Positions 41,901-45,480 of a DNA stretch of 64,000 bases are shown piece after piece. Numbering within the stretch: the stretch's first letter is position 1; each line of letters begins with the position of its first letter. This DNA is from Carnegiea gigantea (lineage: Eukaryota > Streptophyta > Magnoliopsida > Caryophyllales > Cactaceae). Where the stretch lies: assembly GCA_029747015.1 (NCBI GenBank), contig JAKOGI010000120.1, forward strand, positions 1,077,001 to 1,141,000, in the 5' to 3' direction. The notes beneath the pieces are model-generated. The model searched no databases. It saw only the letters and a list, made by a program, of their open reading frames with translations, and was not told the DNA's origin. A program made the translations under genes and the position numbers.

Positions 41901-42024
41901 CTTATTGTAATATCTATTTTTGATTAGGCCATTGATTAACGCATTTCCATCTAAGATGAAATTCCAATGGAACCGCTATCTCGAGGCATGGAAGTATGGA
42001 GCTGGCCTGGACTACACGCTATGA
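5774..42024 (+). CDS. Plastid FAD-dependent oxidoreductase, lycopene beta/epsilon cyclase-like (19-exon model)
   Basis: Exon join: 5774-5905, 6036-6044 (tentative), 7519-7636, 7739-7923, 8014-8121, 13099-13163, 15806-15911, 17353-17436, 30541-30687, 30778-30906, 32922-32989, 34088-34121, 34193-34277, 34820-34887, 34962-35075, 35465-35500, 35588-35674, 41722-41813, 41928-42024. All introns are GT-AG and phases agree throughout, giving 587 residues and a TGA stop. From memory this matches the conserved plant/cyanobacterial family annotated in Arabidopsis as lycopene beta/epsilon cyclase protein (I believe AT2G32640). I know of no proven enzymatic activity for it. The N-terminus (residues 1-47) is Ser/Arg/Gln-rich like a plastid transit peptide. 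FAD/NAD-binding features are CGGTLG at about 119-124, an acidic residue in [13 protein letters not shown] in exon 8 and [16 protein letters not shown] in exon 13. The C-terminus has a hydrophobic stretch ([11 protein letters not shown]) and ends in AGLDYTL. No lesion was found, so the gene is probably functional despite a 36-kb span. Confidence 0.9.
6036..6044 (+). CDS. Exon 2, tentative 9-nt micro-exon
   Basis: TTTTGCAG|ACACGAAGG|GTTGAG gives Thr-Arg-Arg in phase 0 between exon 1 and the RIMEG start of exon 3. Exon 1 can also splice directly to exon 3 in phase, so this micro-exon is not required. The longer open frame running on past 6044 leads to a stop without a good donor. Confidence 0.35.
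6045..7518 (+). other. Intron 2 content
   Basis: 1.5 kb (or 1.6 kb from exon 1 if the micro-exon is skipped). 6600-6840 contains TCGGGTCG/GGTTCGG-like motifs. Nothing else recognised. The open frames at 6947-7180 and near 6045-6197 show no homology. Confidence 0.5.
7519..7636 (+). CDS. Exon 3 (oxidoreductase)
   Basis: Acceptor TTTTGTAG|AGG and donor ACAG|GTTGTT. It encodes [28 protein letters not shown] and CSAQT, a strongly conserved block of the family. It ends in phase 1. Confidence 0.9.
7739..7923 (+). CDS. Exon 4 (Rossmann FAD/NAD-binding motif)
   Basis: Acceptor TTTTGCAG|TT and donor AAAGGG|GTATAT. It encodes the dinucleotide-binding fold: [11 protein letters not shown], then GIFIATAL, then a second strand ending in GVIERN, whose Glu is suited to hold the ribose. 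It joins in phase 0 to exon 5 (REQEWN). Confidence 0.95.
8014..8121 (+). CDS. Exon 5 (oxidoreductase)
   Basis: Acceptor CTACCAG|AGG and donor CCT|GTAAGT. It encodes [19 protein letters not shown] through IIAAEFNP, 36 codons in phase 0. The intron that follows carries the copia element. Confidence 0.95.
8413..8730 (+). repeat. Copia-1 5' LTR
   Basis: 318-bp repeat starting TGTTGAATGAATGCTTC. It carries a TATAAATTAGG-like promoter motif at about 8622 and ends ATTCCCTACA just before the primer binding site. Confidence 0.95.
8914..9530 (+). pseudogene. Copia-1 gag (UBN2-type), broken
   Basis: ATG at 8914 opens [11 protein letters not shown] with the [17 protein letters not shown] motif of copia Gag. 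A TAG at 9019 replaces the Gln of SQELW. A frameshift follows, and the frame starting near 9087 continues with [14 protein letters not shown] and [10 protein letters not shown] second TAG at 9528 separates this from the nucleocapsid part. Confidence 0.85.
9534..12639 (+). pseudogene. Copia-1 pol: zinc knuckle, protease, integrase, RT, RNase H
   Basis: Order of domains: zinc knuckle [14 protein letters not shown] (about 9681); protease active site [10 protein letters not shown] (about 9841); GAG-pre-integrase LWHGHL with CVYGKQ; integrase core with HGDLCGP, TDRGGEY and [16 protein letters not shown] and YLRVFGC; RT from [11 protein letters not shown] with [14 protein letters not shown] and YVDDM (about 11673); RNase H from SDWTGC to the terminal [11 protein letters not shown] block. 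Stops at 10743, 11640 and 12246 and frameshifts near 11050, 11160, 11360 and 12365 break it. Between the TRDRKPK linker and [11 protein letters not shown] about 120 codons of the N-terminal RT domain are missing, so the copy cannot encode a working RT. Confidence 0.9.
12630..12952 (+). repeat. Copia-1 3' LTR
   Basis: 323-bp direct repeat of 8413-8730, with a TTTTG expansion and scattered, mostly transition-type differences. It is followed by the TGGCC duplication. Confidence 0.95.
13099..13163 (+). CDS. Exon 6 (oxidoreductase)
   Basis: Acceptor TATTTGCAG|AAC and donor TTTC|GTAAGT. It encodes [20 protein letters not shown], ending in phase 2 and completed as Ser by exon 7. Confidence 0.95.
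13164..15805 (+). other. Intron 6 content
   Basis: 2.6-kb intron. It holds a 16-G run (13673-13688), a 15-C run (15385-15399) and pyrimidine-rich tracts. I recognise no element or coding homology. The modest open frames here lack any family motif. Confidence 0.6.
15806..15911 (+). CDS. Exon 7 (oxidoreductase)
   Basis: Acceptor AATTTCAG|GCC and donor GCG|GTAAGC. It encodes [17 protein letters not shown] and [18 protein letters not shown], phase 0 at its end. Confidence 0.95.
15912..17352 (+). other. Intron 7 content with LTR-like segment
   Basis: After a 13-G run (16074-16086), the stretch from about 16240 to 17210 has the look of a retrotransposon LTR. It has a CTCCTATATAAGGGGCC promoter-like box at about 16861 followed by a T-rich leader. 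I found neither matching second LTR nor a target-site duplication, so the class is open. Confidence 0.35.
17353..17436 (+). CDS. Exon 8 ([11 protein letters not shown] motif)
   Basis: Acceptor CACTTTAG|GTC and donor AGGCAG|GTCTGT, 28 codons in phase 0. It encodes [20 protein letters not shown] and NFSPIVRQ. The DAxGxxSP pattern is the conserved FAD-contacting loop of flavin-dependent hydroxylase/cyclase-type enzymes. Confidence 0.95.
17437..18776 (+). other. Left part of intron 8
   Basis: 1.3 kb before the chromovirus. Around 18545-18615 it has a short sequence resembling the RTE/Au-SINE 3' tail (GAATCTCCCCAGACCCCTGC followed by GTGGGACACTCAGG). Then comes a T10-G10 tract that abuts the chromovirus LTR. 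Otherwise nothing recognised. Confidence 0.4.
18757..18776 (+). repeat. T10-G10 compound homopolymer
   Basis: Ten T followed by ten G, ending exactly at the first base of the chromovirus 5' LTR. One of nine such junctions in the window. Confidence 0.9.
18777..19085 (+). repeat. Gypsy-1 5' LTR
   Basis: Starts TTATGCAAATAGATATC (3' copy: TGATGCAAATAGATATC) and ends CTATATCA just before the primer binding site. Its first 80 bp match the partial LTR at 29562-29642. Confidence 0.85.
19086..20094 (+). other. Gypsy-1 untranslated leader
   Basis: Starts with the tRNA-Met-type primer binding site. 19190-19660 is strikingly GC-rich (CACCGCCGCC-type composition) compared with the AT-rich host DNA. Its open frames have no conserved motif and are leader sequence, not genes. 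Confidence 0.7.
20095..22880 (+). pseudogene. Gypsy-1 gag, split by an insertion
   Basis: ATG at 20095 begins [10 protein letters not shown] with a coiled stretch [13 protein letters not shown]. The Gag core [19 protein letters not shown] lies at 20541-20600 and [11 protein letters not shown] ends at a TAG replacing Trp (20694). After the insertion the frame resumes as [11 protein letters not shown] (22305), then [18 protein letters not shown] and [13 protein letters not shown]. The zinc knuckle [14 protein letters not shown] (about 22768) follows an in-frame TAG at 22763. Confidence 0.85.
20750..22295. mobile_element. Unclassified 1.5-kb insertion in Gypsy-1 gag
   Basis: It is bounded by CATCAACTGATG (20738-20749) and CATCAACTAATG (22296-22307), a 12-bp duplication with one mismatch. 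Reading Gag across these two points restores a plausible frame (PPIN to WEVMKD), so the insert is well delimited. It has no LTR pair, no obvious terminal inverted repeat, no poly(A) and no coding homology. Duplication length would suit a MULE derivative or a non-LTR element, but I cannot choose. Confidence 0.7.
22881..23640 (+). pseudogene. Gypsy-1 protease region
   Basis: The aspartic protease core reads LVIDG followed, after a frameshift, by the G-S-T-N-V equivalent near 23045. The family's terminal motif [18 protein letters not shown] is at about 23218-23270. The linker to RT includes [23 protein letters not shown]. Stops and frame changes are present. Confidence 0.75.
23641..24003 (+). 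pseudogene. Gypsy-1 reverse transcriptase, N-terminal half
   Basis: [40 protein letters not shown] and the fingers/palm sequence continue to [10 protein letters not shown], where Gypsy-2 interrupts. The usual KIDLRSGYHQI segment is missing between GASWFSE and TAFKTQDG, an internal loss of about 20 codons that removes the first catalytic Asp. Confidence 0.85.
24585..25659 (+). pseudogene. Gypsy-2 gag
   Basis: [20 protein letters not shown] opens at 24585. One TAG at 24657 interrupts it, and the frame then continues to 25740. The Gag core is [44 protein letters not shown] and [12 protein letters not shown]. The knuckle region reads [14 protein letters not shown]. The first Cys of the CCHC box is Tyr here, a G-to-A type change, so the nucleocapsid is damaged. 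The last codons (from about 25660) belong to the TRIM-like insertion. Confidence 0.85.
25660..26126 (+). mobile_element. TRIM-like miniature LTR retrotransposon
   Basis: Two direct repeats of about 150 bp (25660-25809 and 25982-26126) share CTGATGAGGGGTTTATAGAT and end TCTATAACA. Directly after the first is ATTGGTATCAGAGCC (Met-tRNA primer binding site, 25810). Directly before the second is a purine tract AAGGGGGG. The internal region is only about 170 bp and made of GTGGTGGCCTGGG and CGTGACCAAC tandem units, with no coding capacity. Size (467 bp) and parts fit a terminal-repeat retrotransposon in miniature. The 3' repeat begins TGTTATGG, the 5' one AATTATGG. No clear target duplication was found. 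Confidence 0.85.
26127..27192 (+). other. LTR-like segment, unassigned
   Basis: Between the TRIM-like unit and the return of Gypsy-1 RT. It has a TATTTAAGG box (about 26910), a poly(A)-signal-like ATTAATGAAAG and a T-rich leader, as an LTR would. No open frame with homology. Confidence 0.4.
27193..28164 (+). pseudogene. Gypsy-1 reverse transcriptase C-terminal half and RNase H
   Basis: It resumes as [17 protein letters not shown] with [13 protein letters not shown] (catalytic Asp-Asp kept), [18 protein letters not shown] and [10 protein letters not shown]. RNase H follows with [20 protein letters not shown] and KYTTFEKS. A frameshift near 27835 moves to [20 protein letters not shown] and ends KIADALSR. 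Confidence 0.9.
28200..29507 (+). pseudogene. Gypsy-1 integrase with C-terminal chromodomain
   Basis: The zinc-binding part is [20 protein letters not shown]...CRTCQ. The core has MDFVLGLPR and [10 protein letters not shown] (catalytic Asp residues). The third catalytic position is lost: the usual GQTEVVNRS reads G-stop-AKVVN-stop-S, with Glu changed to Lys. Further on are [12 protein letters not shown], the C-terminal [19 protein letters not shown], and a chromodomain-like EAVLDDEFV...[21 protein letters not shown] (about 29385-29500). Several stops are CAG/CGA-type C-to-T changes. Confidence 0.9.
29562..29642 (+). repeat. Gypsy-1 3' LTR, truncated
   Basis: TGATGCAAATAGATATC onward matches the first 80 bp of the 5' LTR up to GGAAGACACT, then similarity stops. 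The remaining 230 bp are gone, so no target duplication can be tested. Confidence 0.85.
29643..30540 (+). other. Right part of intron 8, with RTE-like tail
   Basis: About 29965-30125 aligns by eye with the 3' UTR of the RTE LINE at 4690-4860 (CTTCAAAAGCC..., GAGGTTGCCTGTATCTGGAT, ATCCCC), suggesting a small 3'-end-only copy or related SINE. A T15-G14 tract follows at 30344-30372. No gene. Confidence 0.5.
30344..30372 (+). repeat. T15-G14 compound homopolymer
   Basis: Fifteen T followed directly by fourteen G, inside intron 8 about 170 bp before exon 9. Confidence 0.9.
30541..30687 (+). CDS. Exon 9 (oxidoreductase)
   Basis: Acceptor ATCTTGCAG|ATA and donor GGGAG|GTGAAA, 49 codons in phase 0. 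It encodes [32 protein letters not shown] and HSDAQLFWE. The upstream intron is 13.1 kb. Confidence 0.95.
30778..30906 (+). CDS. Exon 10 (oxidoreductase)
   Basis: Acceptor TTCAACAG|GCA and donor TATCAG|GTAAAC, 43 codons. It encodes [38 protein letters not shown]. The intron to exon 9 is only 90 bp. Confidence 0.95.
30907..32921 (+). other. Intron 10 content
   Basis: 2.0 kb. It holds an A-run at about 31218, a T8-G23 tract at 32031-32061 and no recognised element or gene. The region 32270-32720 has CG-containing sequence of unknown origin. Confidence 0.6.
32031..32061 (+). repeat. T8-G23 compound homopolymer
   Basis: Eight T followed by twenty-three G, the longest G run in the window. Confidence 0.9.
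32922..32989 (+). CDS. Exon 11 (oxidoreductase)
   Basis: Acceptor CTTTATAG|GGA and donor GACAG|GTACCC. It encodes [20 protein letters not shown] and RD, ending in phase 2. Confidence 0.95.
32990..34087 (+). other. Intron 11 content
   Basis: 1.1 kb with a C14-AAACCCC-A7 tract (33879-33906) and no recognised element or gene. Confidence 0.6.
33879..33906 (-). repeat. C-run/A-run tract (T/G on the minus strand)
   Basis: Fourteen C, then AAACCCC, then seven A. Reverse orientation of the T-run/G-run tracts elsewhere in the gene, and nearly the same sequence as 35129-35166. Confidence 0.9.
34088..34121 (+). CDS. Exon 12 (oxidoreductase)
   Basis: Acceptor TATGACAG|TCC and donor CTACAG|GTTCTT. A 34-nt exon encoding (S)[11 protein letters not shown]. 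Confidence 0.9.
34193..34277 (+). CDS. Exon 13 (C-terminal FAD-binding motif)
   Basis: Acceptor CTCTGCAG|TTT and donor CTACTG|GTATAC. It encodes [18 protein letters not shown] and [10 protein letters not shown]. The GDASG...P...G pattern is the second conserved FAD-contact motif. The preceding intron is only 71 bp. Confidence 0.95.
34820..34887 (+). CDS. Exon 14 (oxidoreductase)
   Basis: Acceptor GAAATCAG|GAA and donor ACTTG|GTGAGT. It encodes (G)[20 protein letters not shown] and YL, ending in phase 0. Confidence 0.95.
34962..35075 (+). CDS. Exon 15 (oxidoreductase)
   Basis: Acceptor ATTTGCAG|CCC and donor ATGGAG|GTAAAA, 38 codons. It encodes [19 protein letters not shown] and [14 protein letters not shown]. 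Confidence 0.95.
35129..35166 (-). repeat. C-run/A-run tract
   Basis: Twelve C, AAACCCC, eight A, CCC and A6, followed by a run of AAAAGG units to about 35205. In intron 15, reverse orientation relative to the T/G tracts. Confidence 0.9.
35465..35500 (+). CDS. Exon 16 (oxidoreductase)
   Basis: Acceptor TTCCTGCAG|AAG and donor CTTCAG|GTGATT. A 36-nt exon encoding [12 protein letters not shown]. Confidence 0.95.
35588..35674 (+). CDS. Exon 17 (oxidoreductase)
   Basis: Acceptor TGCGACAG|GAT and donor AAGCAG|GTAAAT, 29 codons. It encodes [20 protein letters not shown] and QLLPFIFKQ. The 6.0-kb intron 17 follows. Confidence 0.95.
35675..37080 (+). other. Left part of intron 17
   Basis: A C10-A6-CC-A5 tract lies at 35919-35940. 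After it, about 35970-36290 repeats CATAATGTCCTAGA twice and has a TATATATATACTCCC box, as in a solo LTR or TRIM. No boundaries could be fixed. A 12-G run lies at 36916-36927. No gene. Confidence 0.4.
35919..35940 (-). repeat. C10-A6 tract
   Basis: Ten C then AAAAAACCAAAAA. One of the recurrent C-run/A-run junctions. Confidence 0.85.
37146..37204. other. Remainder of the insert next to psbA
   Basis: About 59 bp present in arm A but not arm B of the duplication and not matching the psbA reading frame. It may be a second organelle fragment joined to psbA. Origin not recognised. Confidence 0.4.
37205..37390 (-). pseudogene. psbA: Nuclear fragment of plastid psbA (photosystem II D1), N-terminal part
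   Basis: On the minus strand the sequence reads GRFCN, then (after a 3-nt insertion giving an extra Cys) [34 protein letters not shown] and [11 protein letters not shown]. This is the N-terminal region of the D1 protein of photosystem II, roughly codons 14-73, with several substitutions. Upstream and downstream psbA sequence is absent, and the match ends at a stop. It is a small nuclear plastid insertion (NUPT), not a gene. It lies antisense in intron 17 of a gene for a plastid protein, which is probably coincidence. Confidence 0.88.
38057..40363 (+). mobile_element. Degenerate LTR retrotransposon in intron 17
   Basis: Two related repeats, 38057-38447 and 39984-40363, share GGAATATAGGGAATA, ATATTATAGGGTATTTTAAA, GTCCATTATTGAAT-type and CCCCTTCCT(G/A)ATCT blocks with about a quarter of sites changed. 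After the first is a Met-tRNA-like site TTTGGTCTCAGAGCATC. Before the second, CTTGAGGATGAGCTTTTTTCC resembles the LEDE-type end of gypsy pol. The 1.5-kb interior has no intact frame. A primer-binding-like TGGTATCGGAG also follows the second LTR, which suggests a tandem LTR-internal-LTR-internal array. Confidence 0.65.
38595..38616 (-). repeat. C11-G-A10 tract
   Basis: Eleven C, one G, ten A within the interior of the degenerate LTR element. Confidence 0.85.
40600..40915. repeat. Degenerate GACCCGA-rich stretch
   Basis: Irregular repetition of CCGAACC, GACCCGA, CCCGAAAC and CCTGACC over 300 bp, giving a Pro/Glu/Thr-rich frame by composition only. A reverse-strand counterpart (CGGGTCG, GGTTCGG) lies at about 6620-6840 in intron 2. 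Confidence 0.65.
41295..41321 (+). repeat. (GA)n microsatellite
   Basis: GAGACAGAGAGAGAGAG-type run within intron 17, shortly upstream of exon 18. Confidence 0.9.
41722..41813 (+). CDS. Exon 18 (oxidoreductase, hydrophobic segment)
   Basis: Acceptor GGTTCCAG|ATT and donor ATTAG|GTATTT. It encodes [20 protein letters not shown] and [10 protein letters not shown], a hydrophobic segment that may anchor the protein at a membrane. Phase 2 end. Confidence 0.93.
41928..42024 (+). CDS. Exon 19 (C-terminus and stop)
   Basis: Acceptor TTTGATTAG|GCC. It encodes (R)[20 protein letters not shown] and [11 protein letters not shown] followed by TGA at 42022-42024. The [17 protein letters not shown] ending is the family signature and fixes the end of the gene. 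Confidence 0.95.
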
Positions 42025-42299
42025 GAAAAAAATGTTGGCCAAAGAGACGTATGAGACCATGGAGATGAACATGAAATTTTACAGAATTTATTTTGATTTT
42101 CACAAATTTAAAGAAAGAATTCCATAAATAATTGACCATATGACATCTATCTTCCCCACAAAAGATCAATTTATAAGAGGGCCTTGTCAAAGAATTCTTG
42201 GCCTGATATTCATAGAATACGGAGTTACCCACCATTCTTTAGGACATTGAACTCCTGAAAAAGAGAAAATGGGAGTTTCTCAAATTATTTGCCTCAATG
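42025..42299 (+). other. 3' UTR / flank of the oxidoreductase gene
   Basis: 275 bp between the host stop codon and the LTR of Copia-2. It has no clear AATAAA before 42300. AAAATAAAATAAT at about 42310 lies inside the LTR. Transcript ends are unknown. Confidence 0.5.
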
Positions 42300-42643
42300 T
42301 GTTAGGCTTTAAAATAAAATAATTTGTTACGTTTATAGAAATGAGAAAATATGAGGAAAAGAAGTTTCCTTTTTGTAGTTTGAAATTTTCATTTAAATTG
42401 TCAAATTTTTTTTTTCAATTGTAATTGTAACTCATTTTTTAGTGAGAGAAAGACAGAGAAGCATAAGCATTTAGAGAGAGAAAGTATCGTTTCTCCTACT
42501 ATTGTTTTTAATGTTAGTATTCTAGCCTAATAGTTAGTAAGCAGATGTGATGTCTTTTTACATATCAATTCCTAATTTTCTCAATCTTATTTTAGCAATG
42601 AGAGATACAGATTTTAGATATTTGTAATCATTAGAATCTAACA
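42300..42643 (+). repeat. Copia-2 5' LTR
   Basis: Shares GTTTATAGAAATGAGAAAA, GAGGAAA(A/G)GAAAGTTTCCT-type and TTGTAACTCATTTTT blocks with the two pieces of the 3' LTR. It has lost about 24 bp near its start (TGTTAGGC against TGTTAATATTGG...TTGGC). Confidence 0.85.
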
Positions 42644-42679
42644 GTGGTATCAGAGTGAGATGAATTTGTACTATTCAAA

Positions 42680-43440
42680 GTATGGTAGCAAAATATGAGA
42701 TTGAGAAATTAGTGGAGCAATTTCTCCCTAGGGAAATTGAATATGAAGGCAGTACTAAGGAAAGATCATTGTATAGTAGCAGCTAAGGTTAGACATAAAA
42801 CATTAATTGACGACAAAGGGAATGAGATAGATAACAATGTTATTGCTAATCTGAATCTAGCATTAATAGATTTAGTCTTGTTAAGTGTCGCAAAGAAAAT
42901 GACTACAAAGGAAACATGAGATGCACTTATCTGATTGTATGGGACAAAGTCAGTTCATAATATAATATTCTTAAAGAGAAATATTTATACTTTTTGAATG
43001 AGTGAATACATATTGGTAACGGATCACATCAACAATCTAAGTACGCTATTTTCGAAACTCACGGTGATGGAATGTAATATGAAAGAAGACGACTGTGTAG
43101 AAGCTTCTACTTCAAAGTCTACTTGATTCATATGATCAACTCATAATTAATTTGACGAACAATGCGCTCACAAACTATCTAGACTTTAGTGATGCTGCAG
43201 CTGCTGTCTTGTAAGAGGAATCTAGGCGTAAAAGCAGTGAAGATAGATAATTCTCTTAACAAAAACGGAAGCATTATTGATGGGTTGGGGAAGATAAATG
43301 GAGCGCAACTCCAGTGCGGGCCAAAATCGCAAAATCGTAAGAGATCAAAGTCCGAAAGTAAGGAAAATATCACATGTCACTATTGCGGCGAAAGAAGACA
43401 TCTTAAAAGGGATTGATGGTATTGGCACTATCAAGTTAAT
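42680..43440 (+). pseudogene. Copia-2 gag
   Basis: Pieces in shifting frames: MVAKYEIEK, MKAVLRKDHCIVAA, NVIANLNLALIDLVLLSVAK, then KSVHNIIFLKR and DHINNLSTLFSKL. A knuckle region reads CHYCGERRHLKRD (about 43374), with the order of a CCHC box up to the Asp where the last Cys is lost. Several stops. Confidence 0.8.
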
Positions 43441-43689
43441 GATGCGTGATGGTATTATCCGTACTATCGAAGAGGCAAGACATGTAAAAAGTCTAAAGAA
43501 AATTTATTATCCATTAGACAATTTGATGGTCTTGGACTCAAGTCCTAAATTGAAAATGGTATTATGAAAGTTGTTAAAGATGCAATCATTGTGATGAAGG
43601 TAGACAAGACCTCAACCCAATAATTCGTGCTTCAAAGAGGTACGTTAAATATGGAGATGCAGCTGTCGATTCTACCAATAAAAAAGAAT

Positions 43690-43951
43690 CAACAATAAAA
43701 CGCTATCATAAACTAGGCCACATGTCAGAACGTGGTTTAAAGATTCTCGTGGAACATAATCTCTTCTCCAAACTCACATCGGTAAGCTTATTGTTTTGTG
43801 AGTATTGTGTTGTGAATAAGCAAAGTAGATTAAAGTTTGGGAGATCCACTGCCGGGAGCAGACATATACTAGACTTAGTTCATTATGATGTGCGGGAATC
43901 ACCAGCCATGTCTCTAGGAGAAGCAAAGTATTCTGAGTTATTTATTGATGA
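43690..43951 (+). pseudogene. Copia-2 pol, GAG-pre-integrase and start of integrase
   Basis: KRYHKLGHMSERGLKILVEH and CEYCVVNKQSRLKF are the zinc-binding region. LDLVHYDVRESPAMSLGEAK and FIDDF begin the integrase core. The frame is then cut by the L1-type LINE. The usual HTDLWGP/DVWGP first catalytic Asp appears as HYDVRESP. Confidence 0.8.
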
Positions 43952-43973
43952 TTTTTTTTTTTGGGGGGGGGGG
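43952..43973 (-). repeat. C11-A11 tail of the LINE (T11-G11 on +)
   Basis: Exactly at the junction between Copia-2 integrase and the LINE, so it is the LINE 3' tail. This ties the window's recurrent compound homopolymer to retroposon ends. Confidence 0.8.
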
Positions 43974-44086
43974 CTAAGTAACACAAACACAAACAATTGA
44001 GACTCAAAAACAAAAAAAACAAGCAAGACATAAACCTAAGGTTCATCTCCTTCATCTCATACATCTAGCAATGCTAGAGGAATATC

Positions 44087-44980
44087 CTACTTTGTAGCTA
44101 CAGAAGCATGACACCTCTCAAGGATCCATCTAGCCACTCTGTGCGACATCAAATTTAGCTTCCTTCGCACCCACGAGAAGCTTACAGACCCGAAGGTTAC
44201 TTCCACCCTATTGACATTACCCGTCACCACCTCTACTTCCCAAGATAACTCACACCCACCATGGAAAGCCATCATAACGCTCCCTCTCTCCATAGCTTTC
44301 TCACGCTCGACAAGCACCACCACCATCAATGAGCTGCACTTCACTTTTTTCGCTCCTACATTCGGTACAACCCCATCCCAATCTTGCTGCACCCACCCCA
44401 CTGTCGCCTTCCCCTACTTGAATGCAACATCGATATTGACCTTGAAACACCCAACTAGTGGTGTACTCCATACCCCCCTCTCCTCCTTTCGAACACCAAC
44501 ACTATTCAGCAGAAAGATCTTTCGTTGAACCCACGCTACTGCCTCCACGCCAATGCAAAGCCTCTCCAAACTCACTTCAACCTCCTTGTTGCTTATATGA
44601 TTGTGCGGTGCCCATACCATGTCCATAACACATGTTGCGAAGATAGTAAATTCAGCCACCCTATCGCCTACCAAACCCATGAGCCGCTCATCTCGCATAA
44701 CGAAACTAATCCAATCATTCACCCCCATCCACCCCATATCTCTGATACGCAAACCCAAAGTGAACTGGAACCACACTCTATTCACAACAGCGCATTTCAT
44801 AAAAATATGGAATGAAGACTTCGAGCCTCCATGATAGAGAAGACATGAATTGTCTTCAACATTTATCACTCTACTAAGCCTACATCTAGTAGGTAAGGCA
44901 TCAGCGACAACTCCCCAGATTAACATCTTCATTCTCTTGCTCATCCGCATAGCCCAGATTCGATTGCACACACCAGTCAC
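44087..44980 (-). pseudogene. LINE zf-RVT and RNase H coding remnant
   Basis: Two overlapping pieces (44980-44414 and 44401-44087) carry the zinc-binding RT-associated domain and the C-terminal RNase H-like domain of plant L1 elements. The RNase H begins FKVNIDVAFK, in place of the usual KVNVDAA...; the catalytic Asp is present in this motif. A frameshift separates it from the rest. Confidence 0.8.
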
Positions 44981-45480
44981 AAGACCAACCCACTTATCTT
45001 TATGAGAGGCTTTATAAGCTTATTAATAGTAAACTCACCCTTAGCTTCCTTCACCCAAGCAAACCGGTCCATTGTAAGGGAATTCAGGATAGAGATCTTG
45101 AGAATACTATTAACACTTGCATCATCAAAAACCTATCTCAGCTTAGGAACATCCCAGTCTCCTTGACTCTCCAAAACAAAATCATGCACTATCAAAGAAT
45201 CATCCTCAACACTCTCCCAGCTTAGGATGAAAATCAGGGCACCAAGGGACCCAAGGGTCAGTCCACACATTAATAGTATGCTAATCACCTACCGGGTAAC
45301 ATAAATCTCAACACAAGACATATGCACATTTCACAATCCCTTTCCACATAAGGGAATTGCTGTCATCTAAATTTACGAATCCAAGTTGAGACCCGACTCT
45401 TTGGCTTAGTTAGGACATACCATCCTAGCTTCGCCATCAAGGCCTTATTAATATCTCTGAATTTCCAAAAAAAACCCCCC

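Larger units (their letters stand above)
43952..45480 (-). mobile_element. L1-type LINE 3' part inserted in Copia-2 integrase
   Basis: On the minus strand: FRDINKALMAKLGWYVLTKP (end of the RT domain, about 45450), then IWGVVADALPTRCRLSRV with a zf-RVT domain (CLLYHGG...FHIFMKCAVVNRVW), then GCFKVNIDVAF and SFSWVRRKLN of an RNase H domain, ending near 44087. Stops and frame breaks are present. The 3' end carries a C11 run followed by an A11 run (T11-G11 on the + strand, 43952-43973), which is its tail. The Copia-2 integrase resumes right after 45480 (KRKKSNVFPIFKEFK). A few integrase codons are missing at the junction. Confidence 0.85.

Noticed and set aside
44211..44834. Plus-strand frames of about 100 codons
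   Set aside because: Antisense shadows of the L1-type LINE coding remnant on the minus strand.
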